Assembly (NCBI RefSeq): GCF_037975245.1
Contig: NC_092576.1
Location: 6,665,001-6,715,000, forward strand
Source of the DNA: Apostichopus japonicus
Lineage: Eukaryota > Echinodermata > Holothuroidea > Aspidochirotida > Stichopodidae
Length of the DNA stretch: 50,000 nucleotides
Reading direction: 5' to 3'
Numbering within the stretch: the stretch's first letter is position 1; every line of letters starts with the position of its first letter. Below the pieces are notes generated by a model that saw only the letters and a list, made by a program, of their open reading frames with translations, searched no databases and was not told where the DNA came from. Positions 10,995 through 24,300 of the stretch are shown here, one piece after another. Both the position numbers and the translations under genes were made by a program.

Positions 10995-13800
10995 GATATA
11001 TATCGTATATGGGATTCTTTGGCTCAAAACGTCGTAACTAGACTTTGAAAGTTCAGAGACATCATGCATGTGGCTCTGATTCAACGATCCGAACATTGGT
11101 ATACGCCACGGGTAAAGATATAGTATAAGGTGGCTTCTATACTCGACTGAAAACTAAACAAATGAAATGTGAAGAGAAAGAAATGTGGAATTAAAATCTG
11201 GCACAAATTATTGTTTGCAATTAACATCTTGCCTAAGGCATTTCCTATTCTATGTGCATTAGCACCCTATAAATACCCCCGTTCGCCTCTCTCTCTCCCT
11301 CAATCTAACCCGGAGTGTTTCTTTATAATTCCTCACACAACCAAGTCCCATTTTTCCGGCGCATCAATTTTTTTTTAAAATACGGGAGTATAATATTTCG
11401 TACAATCTAGAAGTATTTCGTCAAAAAAAAAAATAGTAAATAAGATCAAAGAAGCCCCCACCCAGATCCCAACTCCGCCCGCTTCCAAACACCACATCTC
11501 TAATCATTCTACATATATAGCTGTTGAAAACTAACACTTTGTGTAGTCAATGAATAACAGTGCGTTCATGTTGTCTGGCTGAACGGAGGGGTATATTTGT
11601 AATAGAGGGACGCTTCTGCATTCTTTGTGGTTTGTCACAAAAGGCAAATTCCTCCTCTTGTTTGATCCTTTAAAAATTTATTTAATAATAGGTATCTCAA
11701 CACGAGCAATTACAAGCGACTTCATACTGGTTTGAGCATTCAATACGTATCAACAGAGATTTGAAAGTCATATCTGGCGAGGCGAAGACGATATGCCAGC
11801 TTGCATGCCGTATTTCGCCCCCTCGTGCTTACAACCATTCTGCACTCAGATTTCATGTCGGCTAACAATACCTCGGTCCAATCCTCATGATCCCCCCACA
11901 CCCACACTTTTAAAAGAAAATAAAAAGCCATGTGAATACAAGCTTTCCATATTTCTAAACGCGAGTTCCATGGGAAGATGGGGGGGGGGACAATAAATCC
12001 CGCGGCAGGTTGTTGGATGTAGAAAGCAAAACAATATAGGGGTATCTAAAACGGTGAAATCTAGACAATAAGCAAATCAATCAGAAAGGAAGCATGTAAT
12101 CATAAACAAGAACAAACGGAGAAAGGGAAACTGACTTCACTGGACGGGGTGGGGTGGTCGGATGGGAGGGGGGAGGCTGGAAGGCTAAACTAGGGAGCCC
12201 GTCCTTCTTCAAGAGCCGAAGCCTCCTCCCAGTTTCTGAAGTCTAGCTTATCTAGAGAGGATTCTAAACGTTTTTAGGATAGGTTTTAATCACCACTTAA
12301 AATAAAGCGGGTCGAGTCGAATGGTATATAACAGCTTTCAAAATTGCTGAAGGCGATTAATTGCGACATGTTAAAGGATAAATAAATCCTGGAGATTTGC
12401 AGTGACCTCATAGTAGAGACTAATATTCTAACACTCTCAATGAAATAACTAGTCAAAACTACCTTTCCCCGAATTCCAGGAAGTTTCTAATTATGTGTTC
12501 ACACCTACGTACTGTAATGGCGGCCATTATGGAACAAGGGCGCTTCAAAAATGACGTCAGCGTACATTCATTGCAAGGAGGCTTTCACCACAAACCAGCC
12601 AGGACACTGGATTAACAAAAATAACAGAAAACAGATATGGCTCGGTGATTACAGTTGGTCAGAGTTTTTAACTGGTTGGGGCAGTTCAATATAACCCTTA
12701 TCACTTCATTGATACCATACAAATACTTGTGTAACGTGTTTATTATTTTCTTAAGTTTTACACTTTGCATTAAAACAGAGAGTTATCGTCGATAACTGGT
12801 TAGATCATATAGCTACACGATTATACATTTCCCTATTTGACATGCAATCAATACTTGAGTTCAGATTTTAGAATACGAAAGTTTTACTCCATATGAAATC
12901 TTTATTTTAAGTGAATTCTAACTTTAAGTATACCCGTAGAGTGAAAACGGAAAGGAGTGGGGGGGGGGGGGAAGCAAGTTAAGACCGCTTTAGGCCTTAA
13001 AAGAGCAGCTTAGAAAAGATATCTAAATACGAGGGTATTGTATGCTACTTAAAGGATGGAATTTATGCAGACGTTAAGTCTTGATATGTTGTTGTTCTAG
13101 AAAAAAGGAGCCTTCTAGCAATGTTTCGACGTTTAGTCTGGTTTTCAAGGCATTCACATTTCAGAATTACTTAAAGGTATTGAAGACTCGCGCACAAAGA
13201 AACTTATGATGCCGGTAATCTGACCTAGTTTCGAATGAGGTGTAACAGAAGTGTTAGACCCCACCTTCGATCCCAGAAAATACACATACAGCTTGTGCCG
13301 TCGGTAATTAGACACTAGTGTACAGCCAAACATGCAGCAACGGTCAATACCCGCAACACAGTGTACATAGCAGCGATAGACGTCTCAGCCGGGAGTTGTT
13401 ATGGAACTCACCGATCTCAGGTCCAGCTAAAGATAACAAGGTATCACGTTTCATTACTATCTGCATTTTGTAGCGACAAGAAGAAAACTTCACCTGCAAG
13501 TAACGGAAAGCCTTTTTTGCCATCTTTTATTCAAATTTTGAATTCAATGTACAATTTTGTTTTTCCATTTTTGTAAATAAATAATAGCCATTTCTTAATA
13601 GCGAACATAATTGTGAAAATTAAAGTGATCGATTAACAAAGTTTATTAGATTAATACGAATTTCGAAATATATAATAAACATTCCCACGTAGCAGATAAT
13701 CAACTAATAAGTGAATTAGGACAAATAAATAGTGACCCCGAAAACCTAAACATCAAAAAGAGAAGGACAAGGTTATTGTAAGAAATGGGAGAGCGAGTTT
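10995..13800. other. Long stretch without recognised genes
   Basis: Contains short simple runs (poly-G at 11981-11990 and 12959-12971, poly-A) and several small ORFs without domain-like sequence or splice partners. I see no gene or repeat family I can name. Confidence 0.5.
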
Positions 13801-13811
13801 CACACTTATGA

Positions 13812-14940
13812 AGTTATTTCTCCACCTGTAGTAAGAATTTAAACTTAGTGAAGAATGCATTTGTATCTGGAATACCACTGTTCATTTTTTCATGATAAAT
13901 ATAATACTTCATATGACAGATAAGGAAATTCATAGGGCGTTTTACTTGAAGACGATCACCAAAATATATATCTTGCTTAGAGAAAACAAATTGTCTATTT
14001 AATATTTTCTGCTCAACATTTAAAATAAAGTTGGAGGTAATATTACACTCCCAAAATAAATGAACTAACGTTTCATCTCTTTCACCACAGAACGTACACC
14101 CTGGATTATCCTCCTTATTCATTCAAAGTAAATAATTAGTACCTAGAATACGATGTATAAAGAGAAACTGAAAGTTTTGAATCTTAGTATCTCTAAGTGA
14201 CTGGAAAGGAATCTGAAAAATATCTCTCCACTGAAGCTCACCTATATTAAAGTGCAAATTCCATTTAGAGATTGACTTCAGTGGTGTTACAAATCTCTGG
14301 ATAAGCTGATTATATGTATAACGTGAAAGGAATGGCATGTTATGAATAGAAAATAGTAAAGACACCCCATTGTTATCACCATGAGTAAATAATTCTTTCC
14401 AATGACTGGAAATTGCGTGGATAATACCATAATACGTTGTAAGAGGACAATTAAAGTTATACTTTTTTGTCAACGACGAGTGTGATAAGAAACAATATTT
14501 GTCATCTAATAAATCTTTTAAATATGTAATCCCCTGGTCCTGGCAGGCTTTATAAAAAACAACTTTATGATCAACTTTAATATAATGATTATTCCAAATG
14601 ATTTGATCCTTGAAATTACAAGTTGGGTTTTTAAATGCCAAACGGGACCAGGCATGGATAACATCATTTAATAACTTATCAGTAGTCTTAATGTCTTCAT
14701 ACGAATAACAACAAACAAATACACGATGATTGCCCAAATTCCTTAGATCAAAGTTGAAGTATAATTTTCATAATGCAACACTTCATGATATCGCTGTCAT
14801 CGCCTCGCCTCAAGTACATTTTATAACATCAATGAAGCTGTTAAGATGGACTGTTTTTAACCCACCACTGGAAATCGGATTTCTTAAAGTAGTACGTCTA
14901 ATTTTACCAGGTTTTCCTGACCAAATAAACTTATAAATAA
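13812..14940 (-). pseudogene. LINE ORF2 3' relic (L1/Tx1-like)
   Basis: The minus strand from 14940 reads FIWSGKPGKIRR then NPISSGGLKTVHLNSFIDV, typical of the region after the RT catalytic core in L1/Tx1 LINEs (the conserved GGL). After a break it continues for about 204 codons (14737-14123) with the IIWNNHYIKVDHKVVFYKAC type of sequence. An in-frame stop separates this from a terminal zinc-knuckle segment (14122-13814: CTFCGERDETLVHLFWEC, a Cys-Cys-His-Cys pattern of the zf-RVT kind). The RT core and 5' end are missing. At least one frame break and one stop show it is dead. The clade is an inference from pattern. Confidence 0.75.
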
Positions 14941-14944
14941 TCGA

Positions 14945-15020
14945 CTCAATCAAAATCCTACAATACGTCTTAACAATGCTTACTAATATACGTCCTAAAA
15001 TGTTTCTTCATATGCGTCCT
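14945..15020. repeat. Short minisatellite remnant
   Basis: A few copies of the units AATATACGTCCTA and ACAATGCTT next to the LINE fragment. The same units make up the long array at 36.1-37.0 kb. Confidence 0.65.
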
Positions 15021-15600
15021 ACAATCAGGGACGTACCTAAGGCCTGATGATTGGGGGGGGGGGGGGGTATAGTGGCTGAAATTCCAACTGGATGGGTTTT
15101 GAAGCCAGAGCATTTCGACATCTGCCTTGTACCCCCCCCCCCCCCCGCGCTACTTGTCAACGATACGGTCAGTGTCAGTCAGACACCCCATTTTTCGCGA
15201 ATGCACTTTTGTTCCGGACTGTTTTCGATACATTTGTACCCACTGGCCTCACTTCGCAAACTTATTAATCACTCTGGTTAAGCAAGTAAGCAACTGAGTA
15301 TAAGTTATCTGCTTGAAGGCTTCATAGACTACTAACTAGAGAAGCTATGTTAATGTAACTAAGGGGAAAACTTTTTTTCAACAAATTATATATCGACGAC
15401 ATAGTGAATTACCAAAAAATACAGTGCTTTTTCCTAGCGCGCTTTAAATAATTTTCTCTTTTTAAGAAGGGAGGGGAGGGGGGGGGGGGCTTTTTATAAC
15501 TCACATAAAAAAAAATCAATTTTTCATTTCATTCCATCTGAGCAATTGAAAAATTTTCTGCAAAATGTTTAATTGACAACTTATCGTATCTCGTCAATTC
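15021..15600. other. Low-complexity intergenic sequence
   Basis: Holds G and C homopolymer runs (15053-15067, 15131-15146, 15478-15489) and a possible element end at about 15027 (CAGGGACGTACC) for which I find no partner end. No gene seen. Confidence 0.45.
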
Positions 15601-15995
15601 AACATTTTTCTGCACAATGTTCAATTGTTCACTCCATTCCAACTGAGCATTAAAGGTGCTGCTATGGGCATGAGAATGGCGCCATATTCAGCTAACATAT
15701 TTATGCATTTCTTAGAACAGGGATTTTCTTGCTGCCTTTCCCAGATACCTCTTTTCTATGTTCGTTATATTGATGATTTTTTTTGTTATGATACGGGAGC
15801 ATGGTGCGGACTCTCTACTAAAGACTCTCTTTGACCATGTTAATATATTTCATGACTCCATTAAGTTCATTATCGATCACTCAGCTAGGCAAATCTGTTT
15901 TCTTGACTTACTGCAGTCATGTTTCAAGAGGGAGCTATTAAAACCTCAGTCTACTCCAAATCACGGATAAGCATATATCTATTTGTATTTTGCTA
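15600..15995 (+). pseudogene. Penelope-like element RT fragment (left part, split)
   Basis: Reads KGAAMGMRMAPYSANIFM and then FYVRYIDDFF. These are the conserved RT motifs of Penelope-like elements, with the catalytic DD in YIDD. A frameshift near 15780 moves the reading to REHGADSLLKTLFDHVNIFH followed by ICFLDLL. A second copy at 39.6-40.4 kb has the same sequence. The element is cut at 15995 by the 8.9-kb CACTG element; the fragment resumes at 24937. Confidence 0.85.
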
Positions 15996-18938
15996 CACTG
16001 CAAAAACTCCGGTGTTAACATTTTGGATTTAGCTTGTCGGTGTTGAATTCAGTGTTGATTTGACACCAAAGAGAATGCAATCTGACCTTCAACCTCGTTC
16101 AGGTAGAAGTTTCAGCCAATCCCTTTCCAAGTTACTCTCCTTAACGCGTAAATACATGATGTCATAGAAACCGGGACTCCTAATTGGTCCATAGTAGTGG
16201 CAGTAATTATCATATCGATATCGTCGGCGAAGCTGTTACAGCCAAAGTTGCGCAAAGCAGACGAGGTGCAAACGAAGGGGGCAATATGTTCGTTTATTTT
16301 CGAAATGAAGAAAGGAAAGTTGTGGTGTTCAAGGAATTCAGAGATTTGATTGAAACAGGTATGCATTCTTTTGGAGATAAGCTGTGTATAGCCTATAGGT
16401 TTTAACTTTCTCGTGAAATGATAGACAATCCACGGAGGCAAGGGAAGGTTGCCTTTCATAACTTCATCATAGGCAGATGCCTAACGGAAGCCTATTGCGT
16501 AACTTAGGCCTAGGCTAATTGTTGCCGAAGGCCCTATAGCCTCTACAGGCCCAAAGCCTAGGCCTATAGATCATGTGTAACGTTATAAATCATTGCGTAA
16601 GCCTATAGAACTGGCAGTTTAATTACTACTTTCCCTTGAACAGGGCTGAGTATCACTATTATATGTATCACTTTTAAATTAAGAGTACTTCTTTCCCTTT
16701 TACTAATTCAATGTGAAATGGAGAGTGATAGTGATACCATTGGCCTACTCCATACTCCATAGTCTCGAATATAATGCATGTATGATGTAGCCTAGCCCAG
16801 TTCAAAGGGTCGTCGACGCCTTGACCTAGCCTATATGTATAGTTTACGCCCCAGCTAGTTTAACTTAATAAGGACCCCTACTGTAAGTTGAGGCCTACAG
16901 TTCTATTGGCCACCAACAAAACTAGGCTAAGACTAGATTAAGGCCCTTAAATAGCCTCACACTCATCATCACACTGATTATAATGCAAGCAATATAATTT
17001 TGAGGTGGGTTCTCAATCGTTTCGTGCTGCATTAAGCTGCTGTCGAAAGACAATAAATAAGTTGCATTGAATCTCTTGCTGTTGAGCATGTCTAATCATC
17101 TCTTTGTTCATGAATAGATTTTTTATTATTAGTAGTTAGTAGGCTTAAATGAAATTGTTACACTGGAAAGCCATAGGGCATCAAATTTCATGCCTGTAGT
17201 TTGCATCCCTCAATAATCCACAAGAACATTTGATGCAGATTTAGCCAACACAAAGACCAAATATGTGATAGGCCTTATATGATTTCCAATTGATGACAGA
17301 CTGCATATCTTAGATTAAAAGAAACTATGTAAAGCTTGTTTGTTATGTTGGTTTTGGCCAACTTTTGACTGCGAAAGGAAGCGTATGTCTAGCGTACATG
17401 CTTAGAAAGGCAAAAAAGTAGGTAATTTTGAAGCACTGCCACTTCATTGCATATTTATATTGTCAATCTTGATTTCCAAAGGAAAACACGTACTGCAGGT
17501 CTAAGTGATTTCACTGTAGGCTTTTTCTGCAAGGCATGTGTAGGGTGAATGTATTGCAGTCTATATGGTAGTTTTATTACCATTAAATGTTGGCTAATTG
17601 CCTCGTTAGGGCAAATTCATAAAAAATCAGCAGTTTTTACCATTTGAATTACAAATTCAGACAAATGAAGCCCCAACTTTTGGTCACTATGTTTCTGTTT
17701 GTATACTATCTTGCAAACATGCAATTTGCTGAGAAAAATGACTTTGAGCATGAGTTAGACATGACGCTCTCTGTGCAGGCCAACTTAAGGGAGTAAATTT
17801 AATGATACAAGGTCAAGGGCTGTTAAATTTAATGCGTACAGACCTATTTCAGGGCTTAATCCTAACAAAATAGACTTAAGTATATGCATGACTAAATCAA
17901 AAGTATGATACTTGCTGGTTTATTCTATTTTCTTTCATATATGATACAGCAAAGAAGAAATTAAAAATTGCTGAAGAAGTGATACTTGTGGATAGAGAGG
18001 ATGGAGCAGAGTTTGATGAAGATTCTCTTGTACCTCTCCTTGAAATGGAGCCAAACACAGCCATCATGGTGCCCCTTTCACGCAATTTGGGTCGTTATCG
18101 ACCCCAACTCATCTTTGAATTTAAAAAAAATTATTACTCAGCCATCTTACATCCTACAACATTCATTTAGGTATTGAAATGTATCTAAGACCATACGTTT
18201 GTGTATAAAACAAATAAAAAGGGGGGTCACTGTGATTTTTTTTTAGTGGGTGGGGCTCAAAGGTCAAAGGTTAATCTGAAAATGACGTAATTTGGCTAAA
18301 AATCGATGTTCGCTTCAACTAAATCGTGAGAGAAAATAAGAGTTGAACAAACCCCCCCATTATATTTGGTATAAACCCTAACATGTTTTGAACATATTCT
18401 GAGCATTTCAGGAATATATCTATAGAGAGTTCTGAGAAAAATGCAAATGTCCTTGAAATTTCCTGTAATTTGACACCAAAATCGTCCAAATCCGTTCATT
18501 TTTGATCGAATTCTCGTTCCCGAATGCTTCAACCTACGTACGTGTTTTTTTCTTCTTATTGTTGATATTTAGGCCGCTCACTTTTTTGTAATTGATAGTT
18601 ATGACATAGCGCCATTACATTCCTTTGTAAGTCTATAGCAACCGACGTTCTTGCGCAATAGTGTGTAAGAACGGCAATACTGAATGTTTAGTGTACATTT
18701 CAACGTAGTGGATATTTTCAAATAGGTCGTGGCTGCATACAGCGTCCCAAATTACGGCCCGATAGGCCCTAAAGATGTGGGACGATTGGTCAGATACCTT
18801 GATGAGGTCCAGGACCTTCTGGTCGAACCAGTTTATCAAGGTTCGGTCCTTTGAGGACCCAGAAATTGTAAGTTCCATAGCGTTTTTTACAAAAATGGCT
18901 AGGCTAGGCCTAACGTTATGCCAACGTTAGGCTGTATT

Positions 18939-18974
18939 TGTAGAAAGTAAACAAAGTAAACAAAGTAAACAACA
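18939..18974. repeat. Short tandem repeat AAGTAAAC
   Basis: About three copies of an 8-9 bp unit (AAGTAAACA) in the interior of the CACTG element. Confidence 0.7.
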
Positions 18975-20869
18975 AATTAAATCAGTCATAACTCTGTCAA
19001 TCCTCAACAGATTTCAGAAAATAAGGTATCATCTGAAAGAGCAGCCCCAGAAGAACCTTTATCATACAATTTGAAGTCAATTTTGAAGTCCGTAGTGATT
19101 TTATTGTATTTTGGTGTTTTCCAATTAAAATTAAATTGCGACCTAATTTGCATATTATAATTTGCATATATTTGGATTTTTAAAAAAAATTATCAATTCC
19201 AAATATTGTTCCCTATGGATCTAAATCAACTTCCTAATAGAGAAGTTGTCCCTAACCTTTATAGCCAGCCCTAACAAGATAAGTGCCCCCAGACCCTAAT
19301 TGTTTTCCCACCCCCGAAGCTGAAAAGAGTTTTAAAGAGAGGTAAAAAGTGGAGTTAGTGGCAAATAAGGAAGCTACAGACAACGCAAAATACTCTGCTT
19401 ACATGAATAACCAGATGTTTTTCCAATGGGAAAATGAAGGTTAGTGTGGTGGGATCTCTGACAACATTTCCTTAATTAGTAATAAGCCTATACCTTTTGT
19501 CACAGAAAAGATCCCAGAGGTTCCTCAAAAATGACATTTGTTGTTGTTTTCGCCTCGTTTGGTGGATAACACCTCAGACTGGCTCCTTGATCCCCAGCAT
19601 TTCAAATTGGGAATTTTGTTTACTTTCCATACCACATTGAGAGTAGTGTGTAAGCATAGTTTATACAGTGGCAGTCACAATCATATGGTCAAGATAACAA
19701 GGGCTGAACGTTGAATTTTGACTGCAGTTCATCAGCGTTGTACTGTTTTTCCCATAATTTTAGCAATTCCCAAACGCAAAACAGAAGATTTGAAGAAATG
19801 TCTCATGTAGTGAGGGTATATATATATATGCAAGTACAGCAAAACAGATAAGACTTAATTGCAACTAAGGGGTAGCAGCTCTGCGGCAGTTTTAATGTCT
19901 GGTTCTTATGGCTAGTTCTGTGAAGTTTTGAAATTAATGTGTTACATTAATTGCCATTTTTTTGTGTGGTTGTAGGATTGATTACTGGTTAACCGATTGA
20001 AAAATTTGACCGGTTATCAGTTCATGGATTGTTAGAAAATGCATATTCCTATTCATTACAAGAAATGTGTTCATCTATCTCTAGCTATGTGCTTAACAGC
20101 AGATTTTCTTTTATTTAGTATCTCCAGCAGCTGCAAGGGTTAAAATAGACAGCAATTCAGATACTGATGTAATTTCTGAGGAAGATGATACTCAAGATTA
20201 TGCTAATCTTCCCTCCACCAGTTCTGCACCTCTCATGAAAAGATTAAGGGAAACGGAAGCAACAACAAACGAGGCAGCTGAGGTAATCACATTTAAACAT
20301 TTCTTTTAATGTTGAGGGCTTTATACCATTCAATGGAAACCTGCAACATGGCAAAACATTTGCTCCAATTAGAAAGTTTTGGTATCCTCCTTAGCATGCA
20401 TGTAACAATCTTTGTGAAAATGTATTGTATTTATTAATAATGCTTGAATCCACTTTGCTCCCAAAGACTTTGGATATAGCATAAAACAACTCAAGAAGCT
20501 GCATACATTGGTGTTGGATTTGGGGTTTGACATCTTGACTGAACAGAAATATTACTTTTGAGATGTTTCATATTTGCTATTAATTTGCAAGATTCTGAAC
20601 AGTCAATAACCTAACAAATTGATGTAGCCTTAAACATTATGGGTTGAGGTGGGTGTCACCAATGTAAAATATGAATGAATTTGGTGGGAAAATAAGTGGG
20701 ACTGACGTTTTGATGCTGGGAAGATCTCCTGTAGAAGTCATCTCTGGATTTGGAATGGTCTTTGGGTATCCAATTTAGGATTTCAAAGGACATTAGAAAA
20801 CAATAATACTAATATTAAAATAAAAAGAATGAAGGTCTTTTACTAATTTATGTTACAAAAGCTCTGATT

Positions 20870-21347
20870 CAGGCTTGGGGTAATCGTAATCAGTAATCGT
20901 AATCGATTACAATCGATTACATTTTTTGAAGTAATCGTAATCGATTACTTTTGTGAAAATTACAAAGTAATCGTAATCGATTACAAGGGCAAAGTAATCG
21001 TAATCGTATTACATTTATGATTACAGTGAAATTTGAATGAGAAGGGCAAAATTAGTAGAAATGATTAAAACTAGTTCTTACTATTGGCTTTTAGTGTGAC
21101 CAAAGAAGTGTTCCTGCTTCTAGAATTCTCTAGCACAATAAACTTATACTAAGAAGTACTGGGGATTTGATCGCAGATATGCAGAGGATTGTGCAAGTAA
21201 CCACAATGTAATCGTGATTGTAATCACGATTACATTGCAATGTAATCGTAATCGATTACTTCAACTTAAGGCTGTAATCGTAATCATACATTCTCAAGTA
21301 ATCGTAATCGTAATCGATTACATTCAGATGTAATCGCCCCAAGCCTG
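20870..21347 (+). mobile_element. hAT MITE with TAATCGATTA palindromes
   Basis: Inverted ends CAGGCTTGGGG and CCCCAAGCCTG with an exact 8-bp duplication CTCTGATT (20862-20869 and 21348-21355). The interior has many copies of GTAATCGTAATCGATTAC, itself a palindrome-rich unit, on both strands. This is 478 bp with no coding capacity. It sits in the intron between exons 20119-20282 and 21429-21556 of the CIDE-N gene. Confidence 0.9.
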
Positions 21348-24300
21348 CTCTGATTATGAATCTCTAAAGTTCATTACAACTTTCAAGAATCCTTGTATTT
21401 TTTTCTACACTTTATTAAAGCTCATAAGTGCAGTTCTTCAAAAAAAGTGCAAGTGGAGCCACTGTTTAAGCTGAATACAGAGCCCAAAGTGTCTGAACGA
21501 AAAGTCCAGGAGATTGTTGGTAAACATCGAGTTGCTAACATGATGGAAGTACATGGGTAAGTTTTATTTTTGTAGTTGTAAACATAGAAAATCATGATTG
21601 CTGCAATGAAATGTTTAAAACTTTAACATGTCTATGAACATGGATTAATTGACACATGTAAGTATGTAAGTGCTCCATTGATGAAACATTTAGCTGGTCA
21701 ACCCATGAAGATAGTTGGAAATTGGAGAGTGGCAGTAACAATTTCTGACTGCCACACTTGTGCCAATTTTTAACCAGGCTAATTGGTATGTTCAGGTTAC
21801 AGAATGAGTTGTCTGTTGCTTTGTCAGATCTGATCCTGAGCTGGGGATCCATTGTAAACTTAGCCTTAAAGATCTCCTGCATTGGCCCCAAATTAGCACA
21901 ATAATAGAAAAAAATGTGTTTGCTTTCAAGGACAGTATGTGACATGATCAGTATTAACCATTGAACACCAGGTATTGCTATTTTCATTTTAAATATTCTC
22001 CACAGACAATACCATATGCTGAAAGACACATGTTATTGAAATTGTGTACACAAACTTAGTTGGGCTAACCCAGGCAGTTCAATTTCATTATGTTAGAAAC
22101 TTTCCTAGTTCATAGCATGTTATATTTGGGAGCTCTGACCAATACAGCAGATAGCTGAGCTCCTTTAAAGACCCCTTTCTCCTCTGTGCAAGTGAATTTC
22201 AAGGCCCAGGTTATTAAATTCAGCATTGGTCCATTGTTGTTTTTAAGAATACACAACATTTGAACTGACCAGTATTGCAGGTTTATGTCAGATTTGTGGT
22301 GAGAGAAAGGGCCTTTAAGTAATCACTCATTTAGTAAGGCAAACATCTAATACACTAATATCACACTTTATTATGATATAATATACTATTACACCATATT
22401 ATAATACACTTTATTTCCCCCTACATCTACCATCACAGACGGACGCCACCTACGGTCACAAAAAGAAAAATGCAGTTGGTATTGTCAACCTGTTTGAAAA
22501 CCTTCAAGATCCATACACACCAACAGGTCATGTAAGTAATTAATTTAAATAAACTGCAGGAGGACCCAAGACCCTCACCAAGGGTTTTTGGATTAAACAC
22601 TCGCTGTCATAGGGACATTATTGTAAATTTTGGAACTATACTTCAAAACAGTTGTTCTGCAGTATCATAGTTTAACATTAAATGCAGGGAAAAGGCATAC
22701 AAGCATAGGAGGGGAAATGGTTTGTCTAATGCAGGGCCAGTCAAATTTTACATTATAGGTATCATGATCTTTCCAGGGCAAGAGGAGAACTTTTTTTCTC
22801 ACTTAAAATGTTGGGACATGCATGATTTGGAACTGGACATTGCCATGGAAAACATTTCATCTCCCCCCCCCCCTTTGCAATTCTTCCTTTAGATGCCCAT
22901 GACTTCAGTAGAAACAGAGGAAGTTGTGGTTAAAGGTCTCTTGTATAAGTGCTGTAGTTTTGCTAGTTCAAACTAAAATTACTGCCACATATAATTTCTG
23001 AGAGTGTTTTTGATGGTAAAGATGTCTTGGAAGCTACTTATGAAAACTCCTAGCAATTTTCAACCTACAGCTTAACTTGGGAAATGCTATTAAGAAATCT
23101 CCAACTGGAGAGTGGTACATAAAATGAACCACAGCTAAGTACATTTCTTATTATTTTCAGGAAGCTTTTTATGATGAAAGAACCAATAGAGGATTCCTTG
23201 CAGCAAGGATAAAAAAACGTCAATAGAGGAGAACATCATTCTGAACAATCAAACATAACTCCAAAGGACCCTGCCTGCAAGCAAGATGGAGAACCCATGC
23301 TTAAAAGGCCATTACCTGCTGTGTCTGATAACCTGCAATCTGAAGATAACACTACAGCAGATGTAAACTGGATGAAACATACCCCTGCTGTATCTACAGA
23401 TTCTAATTTGGTCTTTGAGAAGATGAAAAATACTCTATTAGTGAGGAGAAACATGGTCAATGCTATGAATTCAGCAGCGCATATAATAGAGGAATTTCCA
23501 CAATTCAAGATTACTCCAGGCCTTGTGAATATGACACAAAGTATTCTGACTGGTGTCATGTATGCTATTAGACTGTGGATTGCATGCATTTACAAGTGTG
23601 CGGGGGAGATATGTCTGTTATGGGCATGGACGTCGCTAGAGGGGGTGTGGGGGGTTGCGACTGTCGCACTTTAAATTTTCCAACTGTCGCACTCTCATTT
23701 TCACATATTCTTATAATTTGCAAGTGACCTAACATTTTCGGTCAAAATTGACCTTCAATCAGTCATTTTCACCACGTTTTCCTTGTCAAATTGAGACATT
23801 GTATCTCGCGATCCTTATACTCCACCATAAAAAACTTTGTTAGAGTTTTGTTTGTAGCACACTGTTTTACAAACCATTGTTTCATGGATTTGCTGTGAAA
23901 GAGGCAGTACCTCAGCAGACTTATGTCAGGAAAACCAGTGAACTTGTTGACTTCAAACCACTGTCATTACTGAGGATTCAATCCAGATGTGATCATCACA
24001 CTTATGTCTGTCCAAGGCACATAATTTTTCAATGAGTTAATTTTGCACATTTTTTGGCTGAAGTAACCCAGTCAGTGTTCGTTTCTAACAATTGTTTTTA
24101 TCTGTGAACAGTTATTAAATTGTTTCGCCAGCTAGAATATTAGAGAACATGCTACAAATTACCTTTTAATCAGTGTTATGTGATTGCCAATGGTTCAGTT
24201 ATGTTCAAACATATAATTATCAAAGTAACACTGTGTTATAGTTCAAGTGTAAAGATATGAATACACAGTGTACATTGTATACATACATCCGGGTATTAAA

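Larger units (their letters stand above)
16286..23530 (+). pseudogene. CIDE-N / SAMD3-like multi-exon gene, frameshifted near 3' end
   Basis: Exons by splice sites: 16286-16358 (start Met; an upstream in-frame ATG at 16184 also exists), 17950-18090 (donor tentative; the frame stays open to 18170), 20119-20282, 21429-21556, 22439-22530, 23161 onward. Exons 1 and 2 join in phase to give MFVYFRNEERKVVVFKEFRD, then KKLKIAEEVILVDREDGAEF and MEPNTAIMVPL, a clear match to the CIDE-N/CAD ubiquitin-like fold. Exon 3 is an acidic linker. Later exons give YGHKKKNAVGIVNLFENLQD and EAFYDERTNRGFLAARIK, which resemble the repeated SAMD3-like family of invertebrates and fish. A run of seven A at about 23211 shifts the frame to a stop at 23224; one A fewer would join the next open frame, which carries KMKNTLLVRRNMVNAMNSAA and IIEEFPQFKITPGL, also family-like. 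The join between the fourth and fifth exons is unresolved in phase. The whole gene lies inside the CACTG element. Confidence 0.6.

Noticed and set aside
15027-15150. Another hAT-like element starting CAGGGACGTACC
   Set aside because: No inverted partner end and no 8-bp duplication of CCTACAAT could be found nearby.
19360-19441. Possible extra exon of the CIDE-N gene (VELVANKEATDNAKYSAYMN)
   Set aside because: It is open and ends at a GT, but no acceptor keeps it in frame and its phase does not fit the neighbouring exons.
21592-22029. 145-codon minus-strand ORF
   Set aside because: It lies in an intron of the CIDE-N gene, has no recognisable motif, and is about what chance allows for this much sequence.
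23625-23700. Possible transposon end near GGACGTCGCTAGAGGGGG
   Set aside because: It resembles the hAT-like ends elsewhere, but I found no matching inverted end or target duplication.
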